Counted from the stretch's first letter, positions 24,602-35,913 are shown. The stretch: 64,000 nt of DNA from Pistricoccus aurantiacus (GCF_042682565.1 NZ_JBHUIC010000005.1), one strand, 5' to 3'. Notes: generated from the letters alone by a model not told the origin. Translations and numbers: made by a program.

Positions 24602-25234
24602 ATGACTCCATCCACCGACATCCTTCGCTTTCGCCATATCTGCCTTCGCGCCCTGCTCTATATCCTGCTGATCGGCGCGCTGATGCAGGGCGTCTATCTG
24701 GAAGCGTTGTACCTGCCGGAGAGACGCTTTTCCGAAACCGGTTTTACCGAACTTGCCCAGTCCGGAGTCTTGCTGGCGAGTGCCATGCTGGCGCTTTATC
24801 TATGGCGCCAACGGCCGGAAATGCCGGTCGTCTGCTGCCTTTTCTTCGCCTTCCTGGGCGCCTCGCTGATTCGCGAGCAGGATGCCTGGCTTGACCAATA
24901 TGTAGCGGAAAACACTTGGAAAGTGCTAGTGGCCCTTTTGATACTGCCTTGCCTGTTTTACGTGATCCGTCGGCGCCATGTCTTCATCACCGAATTCGAA
25001 GGCTACGCCAACAGCTTTTCCTTTGGACTGTTTGCCGCAGGCTTTCTGACCACCTATGTCTTCTCGCGTCTCTACGGGCGGGGCGAAATGTGGGAAGCAG
25101 TGCTCGGCGATGCCTATCGACGGGTCTTCAAGGATGCAGCGGAGGAAGTCACGGAACTGCTCGGTTACACCTTGATGCTGGTGGCGATGATCGAGCTTTT
25201 CCTGCTGATCAGGCGTCGCTTGAAGCGGAGCTGA
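24602..25234 (+). CDS. Integral membrane protein of unknown function
   Basis: A 210-residue protein with about six predicted helices (near residues 12-37, 52-66, 78-94, 106-122, 138-157, 186-203) and a basic C-terminus RRRLKRS. The conserved-looking loops YLPERRFSETGFTE and REQDAWLDQYVAENTW are acidic and may face one side together. I do not recognise the family. It stands alone between lysR and rpoD and ends before a strong terminator. Confidence 0.75.
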   Translation: MTPSTDILRFRHICLRALLYILLIGALMQGVYLEALYLPERRFSETGFTELAQSGVLLASAMLALYLWRQRPEMPVVCCLFFAFLGASLIREQDAWLDQYVAENTWKVLVALLILPCLFYVIRRRHVFITEFEGYANSFSFGLFAAGFLTTYVFSRLYGRGEMWEAVLGDAYRRVFKDAAEEVTELLGYTLMLVAMIELFLLIRRRLKRS

Positions 25235-25257
25235 TCCCTTTACCCCTCGTATAAACG

Positions 25258-25289
25258 AACGCCCCGCGGGATCACCGCAGGGCGTTTTC
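25258..25289. terminator. Bidirectional terminator between the membrane-protein gene and rpoD
   Basis: AACGCCC and GGGCGTT pair, with inner GCGG/CCGC, followed by TTTTC on the plus strand and CGTTT on the minus strand. Confidence 0.8.
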
Positions 25290-25310
25290 GATGCGTCTGA
25301 AGCTGGCGGG

Positions 25311-25363
25311 GTTACTCGTCCAGCCTATTCATCCGACTTACTCATCCAGCTTATTCGTCCAAC

Positions 25364-25375
<12 letters not shown>
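25311..25375. repeat. Five 13-bp tandem repeats spanning the rpoD stop codon
   Basis: On the minus strand the unit is TTGGATGAGTAAG with small variants (GACGAATAAG, GATGAATAGG). Each unit encodes Leu/Ser-Asp-Glu-stop. The first copy is the true end of rpoD; four more follow without gap. As 13 is not a multiple of three, the stops fall in successive frames. Confidence 0.9.
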
Positions 25376-27214
<1,839 letters not shown>

Positions 27215-27387
27215 AGAAACCCTATCTCGACGAAGAAGAATGGAGCACCCAAACGCGTTAGACGACGAGAAGTCGTAAAGGCCTGCAGTATAGTGGCGAA
27301 TCCTGCCATCCAGCCAGCATTGCGTTTGCTTCGACGCCTGGGTGTGTTAGTTTGTTTGGTTATGTCGGTAATGGGACGCTTGCCCAC

Positions 27388-27418
27388 GTTGCCTACTTAG
27401 ATGGTGATGTTAGGCAAC
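27388..27418 (-). promoter_or_regulatory. Hairpin between dnaG and rpoD
   Basis: GTTGCCTA and TAGGCAAC form an 8-bp stem with a 15-base loop, about 70 bp past the dnaG stop. It has no T run, so it is not a typical terminator. In E. coli the dnaG-rpoD junction is processed by RNase E; this hairpin could serve a similar purpose, but that is inference. Confidence 0.4.
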
Positions 27419-27485
27419 AATTCAACCCTTGCGCCAATCCTTGGCAATTTTGCCGTGTCTCCCAACGTCGATCAGCGTGAAACGT

Positions 27486-29372
27486 TCAGCGATTCAACGT
27501 CAGCAACAACTCTCCAAGCCGCTGTTTTTCTGCAAAATTCAATCTCTGTCCGGCTTTTTCCTTGGCCAGTAACTGCGCGTATTCGATTTCCGGGGGCTGT
27601 CGAGAGCGGCGTTGCCGGAAGTGATCGACCAGGGCTTCGAGCTCATTTCCGCGATCTTGACGGGCTATCAACACCTCGCGGCGTGCCAGCTCCGCCAGAC
27701 GCTGCCCCTGTTCGCTGCCGTGAAAATGCGCGAGCAGCGCCTGCGGACTGCGGTAGCGCCCGGCGCGCAACAGCTCGATAACTTCCCCACACAGCGCCCC
27801 ATCCGGTTCATCCGGAGAACACCAGTCATTATCCTCGGGCAAGCGCGCGACCAGAGACGGCTCGTGCACCAGCAGTTGCAGCGCCCGGGCCATTAGCCCC
27901 AGAGAGCTCGATTGGCGAGAGGTCGCTCGACGCGGGTTTACTCGGGATAACGTCGTCTCTGTACCTGATGAACCTGGCCTTGCATAATCCGCCGAGGCAT
28001 CTTCTTGTAGCAAATCGCCGTGCTGAGCGCCTCGAGCCGAAGAGGTCTCGCGGCTTGCCTGACGTGAGTTCGCCTCGGACAATAATGCTTGAAAGCGGCT
28101 CTGTTCGACGCCGGTGCGCCGGGAGAGTTCCCCCAGCAGCATCGCCTTGAGCACCCCTTCCGGCAGACGCTGCAGGGCCTTCAACACCTGACTGGCATAG
28201 CGCTCGCGATCCTCGATACGCGCCAGATCCCGCCCCTGGCCGGCTTCCTCGAAGAGAAATTCCGACAAGGGACTGGCGCAGGTGACTCGATCGCGAAAGG
28301 CATCCGCGCCTTCCCGGCGTACCAGGCTATCCGGATCCTCTCCCTCGGGAAGAAACAGAAAACGTACCTGGCGTCCATCGATCATCGACGGCAGCACGGT
28401 TTCCAGGGCGCGACTCGCCGCCTGACGTCCTGCGCGATCGCCATCGAAGCAGAACACCACCTCGCTTACCAGGCGGAAAAGCCTCTGCAGATGCTCCTCG
28501 CTGGTGGCGGTGCCCAAGGTGGCGCAGGCGTTGCGAATGCCGAACTGAGCCAGCGCCACCACGTCCATGTAGCCTTCCACTACCAGCAGCCGCTCGAGGT
28601 GACGATCCGCCTGGCGCGCTTCGTACAGGCCGTAAAGCTCACGACGCTTGTGGAATACCGGGGTCTCCGGAGAGTTCAGGTATTTCGGTTTGGCATCCCC
28701 CAGCACACGCCCGCCGAATCCCAGGGTACGGCCCTTGAAATCGCGGATCGGGAAGATCACTCGATCGCGAAAGCGGTCATAGCAGCGCCCGCTGTCCTCG
28801 TGATGGACCAGCAGACCATATTCGATCTGCACCGCGTCGCTGACCCCCTGCTCCCCCAGATGACGCTTGAGCGCTTCCCATTCCCTGGGGGCATAGCCGA
28901 TAGCGAAATCCTTTTGAATCTCCGGCGCCAGGCCGCGCTTTTCGAGATAGCCCCGCGCCTGAGCCGCCTCCGGCATCTTCAAGCGGCTGCGAAAGAAGCG
29001 ATTGGCCAGCTCCAGCAGATTGACCCCCTCCTGACGCTTGCGCTCCCGAGCCTTGGCCTGAGGGTCGTTGGCGCCCTCCCGAGGTACCTCCAAGCCTTGG
29101 CGAGCGGCCAGTTGCTCCACCGCCTCCGGGAAATGCAGGTTGTCATATTCCATCAGGAAACGCAGCGCGTTGCCGTGAGCACCGCAGCCGAAGCAGTGAT
29201 AGAACTGCTTGTCCAGGCTGACGGTAAAGGACGGCGTCTTTTCCTGATGAAATGGACACAGCCCGGAATAGTTCTGACCGCTTTTCTTGAGCTGTACCCG
29301 CTCCCCCACCACCTCGACCACATCCGTACGAGCCAGCAAGTCATCGAGAAAGCGTTGAGGAATCTGACCCAT
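27486..29372 (-). CDS. dnaG: DNA primase
   Basis: A 628-residue primase that makes RNA primers at the replication fork. The zinc-binding domain shows CPFHQEKTPSF and HCFGCGAHGNAL; the TOPRIM domain shows VVEGYMDVVALAQ and FCFDGDRAGRQAA; the C-terminal DnaB-interaction domain covers about the last 140 residues. The start at ATG 29372 gives MGQIPQRFLDDLLAR, the usual opening. It lies between rpsU and rpoD in the classical macromolecular synthesis operon. Confidence 0.97.
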   Translation of the reverse strand: MGQIPQRFLDDLLARTDVVEVVGERVQLKKSGQNYSGLCPFHQEKTPSFTVSLDKQFYHCFGCGAHGNALRFLMEYDNLHFPEAVEQLAARQGLEVPREGANDPQAKARERKRQEGVNLLELANRFFRSRLKMPEAAQARGYLEKRGLAPEIQKDFAIGYAPREWEALKRHLGEQGVSDAVQIEYGLLVHHEDSGRCYDRFRDRVIFPIRDFKGRTLGFGGRVLGDAKPKYLNSPETPVFHKRRELYGLYEARQADRHLERLLVVEGYMDVVALAQFGIRNACATLGTATSEEHLQRLFRLVSEVVFCFDGDRAGRQAASRALETVLPSMIDGRQVRFLFLPEGEDPDSLVRREGADAFRDRVTCASPLSEFLFEEAGQGRDLARIEDRERYASQVLKALQRLPEGVLKAMLLGELSRRTGVEQSRFQALLSEANSRQASRETSSARGAQHGDLLQEDASADYARPGSSGTETTLSRVNPRRATSRQSSSLGLMARALQLLVHEPSLVARLPEDNDWCSPDEPDGALCGEVIELLRAGRYRSPQALLAHFHGSEQGQRLAELARREVLIARQDRGNELEALVDHFRQRRSRQPPEIEYAQLLAKEKAGQRLNFAEKQRLGELLLTLNR

Positions 29373-29412
29373 GGGTGTGTGGCCTATCCAATCGGGCAAA
29401 CGAGCGTGGCGT

Positions 29413-29442
29413 GAAAAACAAACGGCTACCCTAGGGCAGCCG
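29413..29442 (-). terminator. Attenuating terminator between rpsU and dnaG
   Basis: On the minus strand GCGGCTGCCC and GGGTAGCCG form a stem over CTA, followed by TTTGTTTTTC. E. coli has a terminator at the same place that keeps dnaG expression low; the position is conserved here. Confidence 0.75.
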
Positions 29443-29483
29443 CTTGGCGTCCTTCCGAGACGGCTTACCGTCTCCTGTACGGA

Positions 29484-29699
29484 TCAATACATCCGTTCGA
29501 AGCGCTTGCGCTCACGCTGCAGCTTCTTGGCGTGACGCTTGACCGCGGCAGCAGCCTTGCGCTTGCGCTCCGCCGTGGGCTTCTCGTAATGCTCGCGACG
29601 ACGCACTTCGGAGAGAACACCGGCTTTTTCACAGGAACGCTTGAAACGGCGCAGAGCGACGTCGAACGGCTCATTATCACGTACTTTGACAGAAGGCAT
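29484..29699 (-). CDS. rpsU: 30S ribosomal protein S21
   Basis: A 71-residue basic protein matching S21 from end to end: PSVKVRDNEPFDVALRRFKR, AGVLSEVRRREHYEKPT, and the Lys/Arg-rich tail ERKRFERMY. It is first in the rpsU-dnaG-rpoD operon and divergent from tsaD, the common gammaproteobacterial arrangement. Confidence 0.97.
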   Translation of the reverse strand: MPSVKVRDNEPFDVALRRFKRSCEKAGVLSEVRRREHYEKPTAERKRKAAAAVKRHAKKLQRERKRFERMY

Positions 29700-29988
29700 T
29701 AAGCACTCACCTACCTTGAAATCTTGAGTTCGGTTTGTACGCACGCCTCCGAGCCCTTCCATTGAAACTGCCCTTCCGGCCCTGCGCGAGCTTTTCGAAG
29801 CACACAACAAAGCACAAGACTAGGAAAAAGGGAGCCAACAGAGCCTTGGGCGCACGACCCAGTTTTGCAGCGGACGGTATTTTAGTCACCAACCCGCTAT
29901 TTTGCAAATTCACCCTCGCTCAACAAAGCGCTGCCGACGGAAATCGTGGCGAGTACAATGGTGGAAACGCTTTCAACGAGACGACTTC

Positions 29989-31029
29989 ATGCGGGTACTG
30001 GGCATCGAGACTTCCTGCGACGAAACCGGCGTCGCCATTTTCGACACCGAGCGCGGCCTTGTCGCCGACGCCTTGTATAGCCAGATCGCCATGCACGCGG
30101 ACTACGGCGGCGTGGTGCCGGAGCTTGCCTCCCGGGATCACACCCGCAAACTGCTGCCGCTGATTCAGGAAGTGCTCGATCAGGCGAATCTCGAGCGGCG
30201 GGATCTGGACGGCATCGCCTATACCGCCGGCCCGGGCCTGGTAGGCGCGCTGATGGTCGGCGCGACCACCGCGCATGGATTGGCTCGAGCGCTCGGCATC
30301 CCGGTACTCGGCGTTCATCACATGGAAGGCCACCTGCTGGCGCCGATGCTCGAAAGCGAGCCGCCGGCCTTTCCCTTCGTCGCGCTGCTGGTGTCCGGCG
30401 GCCATACCCAGCTGGTGGAAGTGCGCGGACTGGGCAAATACCGGCTACTGGGGGAATCCGTGGACGACGCCGCCGGTGAAGCCTTCGACAAGGCCGCCAA
30501 GATGCTTGGTCTGGACTATCCTGGCGGCCCCAACGTGGCACGACTCGCGGAGCAAGGCGATTCGACGCGCTTTCGTTTCCCGCGGCCGATGACCGACCGA
30601 CCAGGGCTCGATTTCAGCTTCTCGGGGCTAAAGACCCATACTCTGACCACGTTGCGAAAGCTGCAAAGCGCCGGCCAGCTCGATGAACAGGGCCGCGCGG
30701 ACATCGCCCGGGCCTTCGAGGACGCGGTGGTGGACACCCTGACGATCAAGTGCCGTCGGGCGCTGGATCAGACCGGCCTCAAGCGCCTGGTGGTAGCCGG
30801 CGGCGTCAGCGCCAATACCCGACTGCGAGAACGCCTGAGCGGCGAGGCGGAAAAGCGCGGCGCTCGGGTCTTCTACCCGCGTGGGCGCTTCTGTACCGAC
30901 AACGGCGCGATGATCGCCTACGTGGGGGCACAACGCTTGCTGGCGGGAGAGCGGGACGACAGCGTCATGAAGGCGTTACCACGCTGGTCTCTTGAAGGGT
31001 TACAGCCGCCTAGAACGCCTAACGATTGA
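29989..31029 (+). CDS. tsaD: tRNA N6-adenosine threonylcarbamoyltransferase
   Basis: A 346-residue ASKHA-fold enzyme that, with TsaB and TsaE, transfers the threonylcarbamoyl group to A37 of ANN-decoding tRNAs. MRVLGIETSCDETGVAIFD opens the protein; the metal-binding HHMEGHLLAP motif and the nucleotide-binding LLVSGGHTQL and VVAGGVSANTRLR segments are present. ATG 29989 is used because the upstream frame has no family match. Its end overlaps convergent plsY by 11 bp. Confidence 0.97.
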   Translation: MRVLGIETSCDETGVAIFDTERGLVADALYSQIAMHADYGGVVPELASRDHTRKLLPLIQEVLDQANLERRDLDGIAYTAGPGLVGALMVGATTAHGLARALGIPVLGVHHMEGHLLAPMLESEPPAFPFVALLVSGGHTQLVEVRGLGKYRLLGESVDDAAGEAFDKAAKMLGLDYPGGPNVARLAEQGDSTRFRFPRPMTDRPGLDFSFSGLKTHTLTTLRKLQSAGQLDEQGRADIARAFEDAVVDTLTIKCRRALDQTGLKRLVVAGGVSANTRLRERLSGEAEKRGARVFYPRGRFCTDNGAMIAYVGAQRLLAGERDDSVMKALPRWSLEGLQPPRTPND

Positions 31030-31654
31030 ACCGATCGTTCTGCGAAGATCCAGACGCCTGATCCAGGCGGGGCTCGGCTTTTTGGCGTAGCCGGCGAATA
31101 TTTAGCCCATGCCGCAGCAGCACCAGCAGGGTAATCGCCGCCACCATCCACAGGTAGTCAGGCGCCAGCCACCAGGCAAGCACCGGAGCGAGCATGGCGC
31201 TTACCAGCGAGGCGACGGCGGCGGTACGCACCCGCCAGGCAAGCACCATCCAGCAGGCAGCGCAGATCAGCGCCAGGGAAGGCGTCAATACCAGCAGCAC
31301 GCCAAAGGCGCTGGCCACTGCCTTGCCGCCCTTGAATCCGTACCATATCGGATAGCTATGGCCCAGCAGCACACAAAGACCAATCAGCCCTTGCGCTCCA
31401 TTCGGCAGCGCCAAGGCTTTGGCTATCAGCAGCACGGGAACCCCTTTCACCGCATCCAGCATCAGGGTCGTCAGCGCCAGGCGCGGACCGTGCAGACGCA
31501 GCATGTTGGAGAAACCCGGATTGCAGGAACCTTCCTGTCGCGGATCCCCCAGGCCAGCCAGACGGCACACGCTCAGGGCGCCTAGCCAGGAGCCGCAAAG
31601 ATAGGCCAGCAGCATCAGCGCGCCTACTAGTGTGACAAGAGAAGATGGCGGCAT
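31019..31654 (-). CDS. plsY: Glycerol-3-phosphate acyltransferase PlsY
   Basis: A 211-residue inner-membrane acyltransferase using acyl phosphate to acylate glycerol 3-phosphate. The three family motifs are visible: GSWLGALSVCRLAG with DPRQEGSCNPGFSNMLR, LDAVKGVPVLLIAK, and LGHSYPIWYGFKGGKAVASAFG. The catalytic-type SNPGATN motif of E. coli appears here as SCNPGFSN. About six helices. Divergent from folB, convergent with tsaD. Confidence 0.94.
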   Translation of the reverse strand: MPPSSLVTLVGALMLLAYLCGSWLGALSVCRLAGLGDPRQEGSCNPGFSNMLRLHGPRLALTTLMLDAVKGVPVLLIAKALALPNGAQGLIGLCVLLGHSYPIWYGFKGGKAVASAFGVLLVLTPSLALICAACWMVLAWRVRTAAVASLVSAMLAPVLAWWLAPDYLWMVAAITLLVLLRHGLNIRRLRQKAEPRLDQASGSSQNDRFNR

Positions 31655-31746
31655 TCAAAACGGCTCTCGAGCAAGCGGTAAAACATGATTCTGCCCGCTT
31701 GCTCTCGTACAATCGAGAGCTTTGAATCGCGCCAGGGAGAAAGTCG

Positions 31747-32103
31747 ATGGACCGAATACTGATCGAAGGACTAAACATCGAGACTGTCATCGGCGTTTAC
31801 GACTGGGAACGAGAGATTTCACAGCGTCTGGTGCTCGATCTGGAACTGGCTGCTGATGTGCGCCCCGCCGCCGCCGATGACGATGTCGGCCAGACTCTGG
31901 ACTACGCGGCCATCAGCCAGCGCATCATGGATTTTGCCGCCGAGACCCGCTTCGCCCTGGTGGAAACCTTCGCCGAACGACTTGCGGACAAGCTGCGTAA
32001 GGAGTTCGCGATTTCCTGGCTGCGGCTGACGGTGCGCAAGCCCGGAGCGATCGCCAACGCCGCCGCGGTAGGCGTGCGTATCGAACGTGGCAAGACGCAA
32101 TGA
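31747..32103 (+). CDS. folB: Dihydroneopterin aldolase
   Basis: A 118-residue enzyme of folate synthesis, converting dihydroneopterin to hydroxymethyl-dihydropterin. The opening DRILIEGLNIETVIGVYDWER and the mid-section LDYAAISQRI and FALVETFAERLAD are diagnostic. It overlaps folK by 4 bases (ATGA), so the next enzyme of the same pathway is translated in step. Confidence 0.96.
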   Translation: MDRILIEGLNIETVIGVYDWEREISQRLVLDLELAADVRPAAADDDVGQTLDYAAISQRIMDFAAETRFALVETFAERLADKLRKEFAISWLRLTVRKPGAIANAAAVGVRIERGKTQ

Positions 32104-32621
32104 CCCGCCATGTGCTGCTCGGCATCGGCAGCAATCTCGACCCTCACCGGCATATCGTTGCCTGTCTGGACGCCCTGCAGGAACGCTTTGGCCCGCTTGA
32201 GATTTCCCGAGTCTTCGAAAGCCCGGCAGTGGGCTTGGAAAACCCGGATCATTTCCACAATCTCGTCGTTGCCTTCGAAAGCGCCGCGCCGGTAGGCGAC
32301 TTGCGTGCCTGGTGCAAGGCGCTGGAGCTTGCCCAAGGCCGCCTTGCAAACAGCTCCACGTCTGGCTCGCATACCCTGGATATCGACCTGCTGTGCGTGG
32401 GCGAGCTGACCGGCAATATCGACGGCGTGGTTCTGCCTCGGGGGGATATCGAGCGCTATGCCTTTGTTTTGAAGCCTCTGGCGGAGCTGCTGCCGAAGGC
32501 CCGCCATCCGCAAAACGGCTTGACCTACGCCGCCCTATGGGCTGCCTTCGATGCAACCGAGCAACCCTTGTGGCCGATAGATTTCCGTTGGCGAGAACGG
32601 CGTATCTCCTGGCCGGACTAG
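32100..32621 (+). CDS. folK: 2-amino-4-hydroxy-6-hydroxymethyldihydropteridine pyrophosphokinase
   Basis: A 173-residue kinase transferring pyrophosphate from ATP to hydroxymethyl-dihydropterin. Motifs: LLGIGSNLDPHRHI, FESPAVGLENPDHFHNLVVAF (read as two), and HTLDIDLLCVG; the catalytic Asp pair sits in DIDLL. The usual PRxxxR/H stretch is replaced in part by SSTSGSHTLDIDLL and LPRGDIERYAFVLKPLAE. It starts inside the folB stop. Confidence 0.93.
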   Translation: MTRHVLLGIGSNLDPHRHIVACLDALQERFGPLEISRVFESPAVGLENPDHFHNLVVAFESAAPVGDLRAWCKALELAQGRLANSSTSGSHTLDIDLLCVGELTGNIDGVVLPRGDIERYAFVLKPLAELLPKARHPQNGLTYAALWAAFDATEQPLWPIDFRWRERRISWPD

Positions 32622-32723
32622 CCCCGTGCACTGCGACTAAAATCTTGATTCTCTTATTCGACGCTTTGCTTATCTACTTCTACTGTTATTGCTAGAAGCA
32701 TAAAATTATAAGGAAACTCGTCG

Positions 32724-34334
32724 ATGGAAAAACTCGCGCGAAAACTCGGGCTTCAAACCGATCCGACCATTTTCTTCGTTTCAGCAGGCATCATGGTGGT
32801 CTTTCTCATCACCCTGCTGGTGATCCCGGAGGAAATCGAACAAGCTTTTGGCGCCGGGCGCACCTGGATCGTCACCAACCTTGGCTGGTTTTTCATCTTT
32901 GGCGTCACCAGTTGGGTCATCTTTCTACTGTGGGTGGCGATAAGCCGCTATGGTGCGATTCGACTGGGGGGTAATGACGCCAAGCCGGATTATGGCAATA
33001 TCTCCTGGTTCACCATGCTGTTCGCCGGCGGCATCGGCACCGTGCTGATGTTCTGGGGCGTGGCGGAGCCAATCTCCCACTTTTCTAATCCGCCACATCC
33101 GGAAGTCGAACCCTTCACCGTGGAAGCCGCGGACGACGCCATCGGTTTCGCGATCTATCACCTGGGGCTGCACACCTGGGCGATCTTCACCCTGCCGGGG
33201 CTGGCCTTCGCCTATTTCATCTATCGCTACAACCTACCGATGCGTTACAGCTCCGTGTTCTATCCGCTGATCGGTGATCGCATTTACGGGCCCATCGGCA
33301 AGACTCTGGATGTCTTCGCGGTGCTCGGCACCCTGTTCGGCGTCGCGGTGTCCATCGGCCTGGGCACCCAGCAGATCAATGCCGGTCTGAGCGAGCTGTT
33401 CGGTATTTCGAATGCAGTCATGCCGAAGGTCATCATCATCGCCATCCTGACCACCGTCGCCGTGGGTTCCATCGTTGCCGGCCTGGACTCGGGCGTGAAG
33501 CTTCTGTCCAACATCAATATCGGCATGGCAGTAGGCTTGATGCTGTTCGTGCTGTTCACCGGATCCACGGTATTCCTGATGCGCGCTACCATCGAGACGC
33601 TCGGGCTTTATATCTACAACATTGTGCCGATGGCCTTCTGGAACGACACCCTGGCCCAGTACACCCACGAAGAAGGCGGCTGGGGCTGGCAGGGTAACTG
33701 GACCGTCTTCTACTGGGCCTGGACCGTGACCTGGTCGCCTTTTATCGGCATCTTCGTGGCGCGCATCTCCCGGGGGCGCACCATCCGCGAGTTCGTCCTC
33801 GGGGTTCTCTTCGCTCCCTCGATCTTTACCCTGATCTGGTTCGCCATCTTCGGCTGGTCCGCCATGCAGATCGACGGCATCGGTGCGGAGGCGCGAGCTG
33901 CTCTCGGCGCTCAGGCCGGGGAGCTTTCCGCCGCGGTGGCAGAAAGCGTGCCGCTGGCAATGTTCGCTTTCTTCGAGCACTTTCCCTTTGCCACCATCGT
34001 CAAAGGCCTGGCGGTGCTGATCGTGGCAATCTTCTTCGCCACCTCCTCGGATTCGGCGTCCCTGGTGGTGGACATGCTGTGCACCGGCACCCCGGAGCCC
34101 GGCCCGGTGCGTCAGCGTCTGTTCTGGGGTATTTCCGAAGGGGTGCTGGCGGCCATGCTGATCGTGCTGGCCGGCGAAACCGGACTGCTTGCCTTGCAGC
34201 AGGTCATTACGGTAATCGGTCTGCCGATCTTCATCCTGGCCTTTATCATGATGATCGGCCTGTTCAAAGGCTTATCCCAGGAACATATTCACAAGACCAG
34301 CGTAGGCGAGCCGCCCAGGGTCGAGGATCTATAG
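32724..34334 (+). CDS. BCCT-family betaine/choline/carnitine transporter, canonical type
   Basis: A 536-residue protein with 12 helices. It contains the substrate-site box GWGWQGNWTVFYWAWTVTWSP (aromatic Trp-rich) and the glycine stretch GGIGTVLMFWGVAEP, as in sodium-coupled BetP and choline BetT. Such carriers import compatible solutes such as glycine betaine or choline during osmotic stress, fitting a halophile. AAGGA precedes the ATG. Substrate is not decided by sequence. Confidence 0.92.
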   Translation: MEKLARKLGLQTDPTIFFVSAGIMVVFLITLLVIPEEIEQAFGAGRTWIVTNLGWFFIFGVTSWVIFLLWVAISRYGAIRLGGNDAKPDYGNISWFTMLFAGGIGTVLMFWGVAEPISHFSNPPHPEVEPFTVEAADDAIGFAIYHLGLHTWAIFTLPGLAFAYFIYRYNLPMRYSSVFYPLIGDRIYGPIGKTLDVFAVLGTLFGVAVSIGLGTQQINAGLSELFGISNAVMPKVIIIAILTTVAVGSIVAGLDSGVKLLSNINIGMAVGLMLFVLFTGSTVFLMRATIETLGLYIYNIVPMAFWNDTLAQYTHEEGGWGWQGNWTVFYWAWTVTWSPFIGIFVARISRGRTIREFVLGVLFAPSIFTLIWFAIFGWSAMQIDGIGAEARAALGAQAGELSAAVAESVPLAMFAFFEHFPFATIVKGLAVLIVAIFFATSSDSASLVVDMLCTGTPEPGPVRQRLFWGISEGVLAAMLIVLAGETGLLALQQVITVIGLPIFILAFIMMIGLFKGLSQEHIHKTSVGEPPRVEDL

Positions 34335-34377
34335 CGCAACGAGCGCAAAGCAACTGTCAGAGCGGCCAGCAGGCCGC

Positions 34378-35913
34378 TCAAGACTCGCGCACGTTATATT
34401 TCCAGGCCTGGTCCTCATCCATCATCTTCTTCGCCGCAACAATCAGCAGGAACTGAATGACGATCACCGGAAGCCCCATCAGCCCGGAGACCACCTCCAG
34501 CGGCGCCAATCCTCCCACCTGCATGAGAACCAGTGCCATCGCCGTGATCACCAGGGCAATGACGATGCGCAGTATCCGAGCCGGCTCGTTGTGGCTCATG
34601 TCCCGGGTGCTGGAATAGGCGGCCACGGTGTAGGTCGTCGAATCCAAGGTAGTGGTCAGGAAAATCATCGCCACCAGGATAAATACCGCCACCGCCAGAT
34701 TGCCCAGCGGCAGGGTTTCGAGGATGCTCGGGATCGCCGCCATGCGCGCCTGTTCTTCCACCAGCACCAGGACGTCGAGATTGCCTTCCAGATAATGATA
34801 GACGCCCAGCCCCCCCAGCACCCCGCTGGCCACCCAGGCGATCGCCGCTGGCGCCAGCAGGTAGGTCAGGATCATCTCCTTGACCGTGCGCCCGTAGGAA
34901 ATCTTTGCCGCGAAGACGCTGTGCAGCAGTGCCCAGGTGGCGCTGTAGGCAAACCAGAACACGGTATTGCTCTGCACGTGGGAGGCGCCGCCCTCGCGTA
35001 CGGATCCGGTGCCTAGTGACATTTCCAGATAACGCGAGAACAGAAAGGCGATGCTGTCCGAGAAGAAGCTCAGGATGAACACTCCCGGCCCGGCGAAAAG
35101 AATGAACAGCGCAAAGGCGCCGGCCAGATAGATATTGAAGGTGCTCAGGCGCTTGATGCCCTTTTCGATGCCCAGATAGGCGCTGATCGAGAACATCACG
35201 ACCCAGACAAGGGTCACCGTCAGGGTCAGGCCGAACGTCACCTCGATATCGATCAGTTCCGCCAGGTTGTAGGTCACGATGGGCGCGCCCAGCCCCAGGG
35301 TCACCGCCGCGCCGCTGAGAATGCTGACCAGGAACAGGATATCCAGGAACGCTCCGCCCAGGCCATCGACCACCCTGTCGCCGAGCACGCTGCGCGAGGC
35401 TTCCGAAATGCGCATCAAGGGACGCTGGCGTACGTGCAGGATATAGCCCATGGCCGGCGCGATGATCACGAAAATCGCGAACACCTGAAAACCCCACAGA
35501 AACATGCCATAAGCGCCACCCCACAACAGGGACTCCGGCGAGCCGGCCTCCACCCCCGCCGGCGGATCGTTGGCCACCGCAGTCCACTGCAGCATGCCGG
35601 TGCGCATGATGGTGGAACCGAGCCCCATGGCGATCAGGATGGAAGCATACTCGAACAGGGTGAAGCGAGGCGCCTTCTTGGGATCTCCCAGGACGACACG
35701 ACCGTAGCGGGAAAAGGCCAGGTAAAGTCCTATGATCACCAAGGCAACGCCGTACCAGAGATAGCCCCAACTGAACCCATGAACGATGGCATCGAATATG
35801 CCATTGAGCAGATCCAATGAGCGCTGTTCATAAAGAACGAAAGGGACGCTGATCGCAACGACGATCAGCAAGGCGGGTACAAATATCTTGTAATCGAGCA
35901 TCATGTCTTTCAT
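34378..35913 (-). CDS. Divergent BCCT-family transporter
   Basis: A 511-residue, 12-helix BCCT relative convergent with the canonical one. The fold signatures remain (LFEYASILIAMGLGSTIMRTG, AKISYGRTVKEMIL, FLTTTLDSTTYTVAA), but the hallmark Trp-rich box is replaced: WFAYSATWALLHSVFAAKIS has one Trp pair where canonical members have W-x-x-x-W-x-W. The glycine stretch reads GLGSTIMRTGMLQW instead of GIGTVLMFWGVAEP. It resembles CaiT-like antiporters more than BetP, and the substrate may not be a betaine. GGAGGTT precedes the ATG. Confidence 0.85.
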   Translation of the reverse strand: MKDMMLDYKIFVPALLIVVAISVPFVLYEQRSLDLLNGIFDAIVHGFSWGYLWYGVALVIIGLYLAFSRYGRVVLGDPKKAPRFTLFEYASILIAMGLGSTIMRTGMLQWTAVANDPPAGVEAGSPESLLWGGAYGMFLWGFQVFAIFVIIAPAMGYILHVRQRPLMRISEASRSVLGDRVVDGLGGAFLDILFLVSILSGAAVTLGLGAPIVTYNLAELIDIEVTFGLTLTVTLVWVVMFSISAYLGIEKGIKRLSTFNIYLAGAFALFILFAGPGVFILSFFSDSIAFLFSRYLEMSLGTGSVREGGASHVQSNTVFWFAYSATWALLHSVFAAKISYGRTVKEMILTYLLAPAAIAWVASGVLGGLGVYHYLEGNLDVLVLVEEQARMAAIPSILETLPLGNLAVAVFILVAMIFLTTTLDSTTYTVAAYSSTRDMSHNEPARILRIVIALVITAMALVLMQVGGLAPLEVVSGLMGLPVIVIQFLLIVAAKKMMDEDQAWKYNVRES

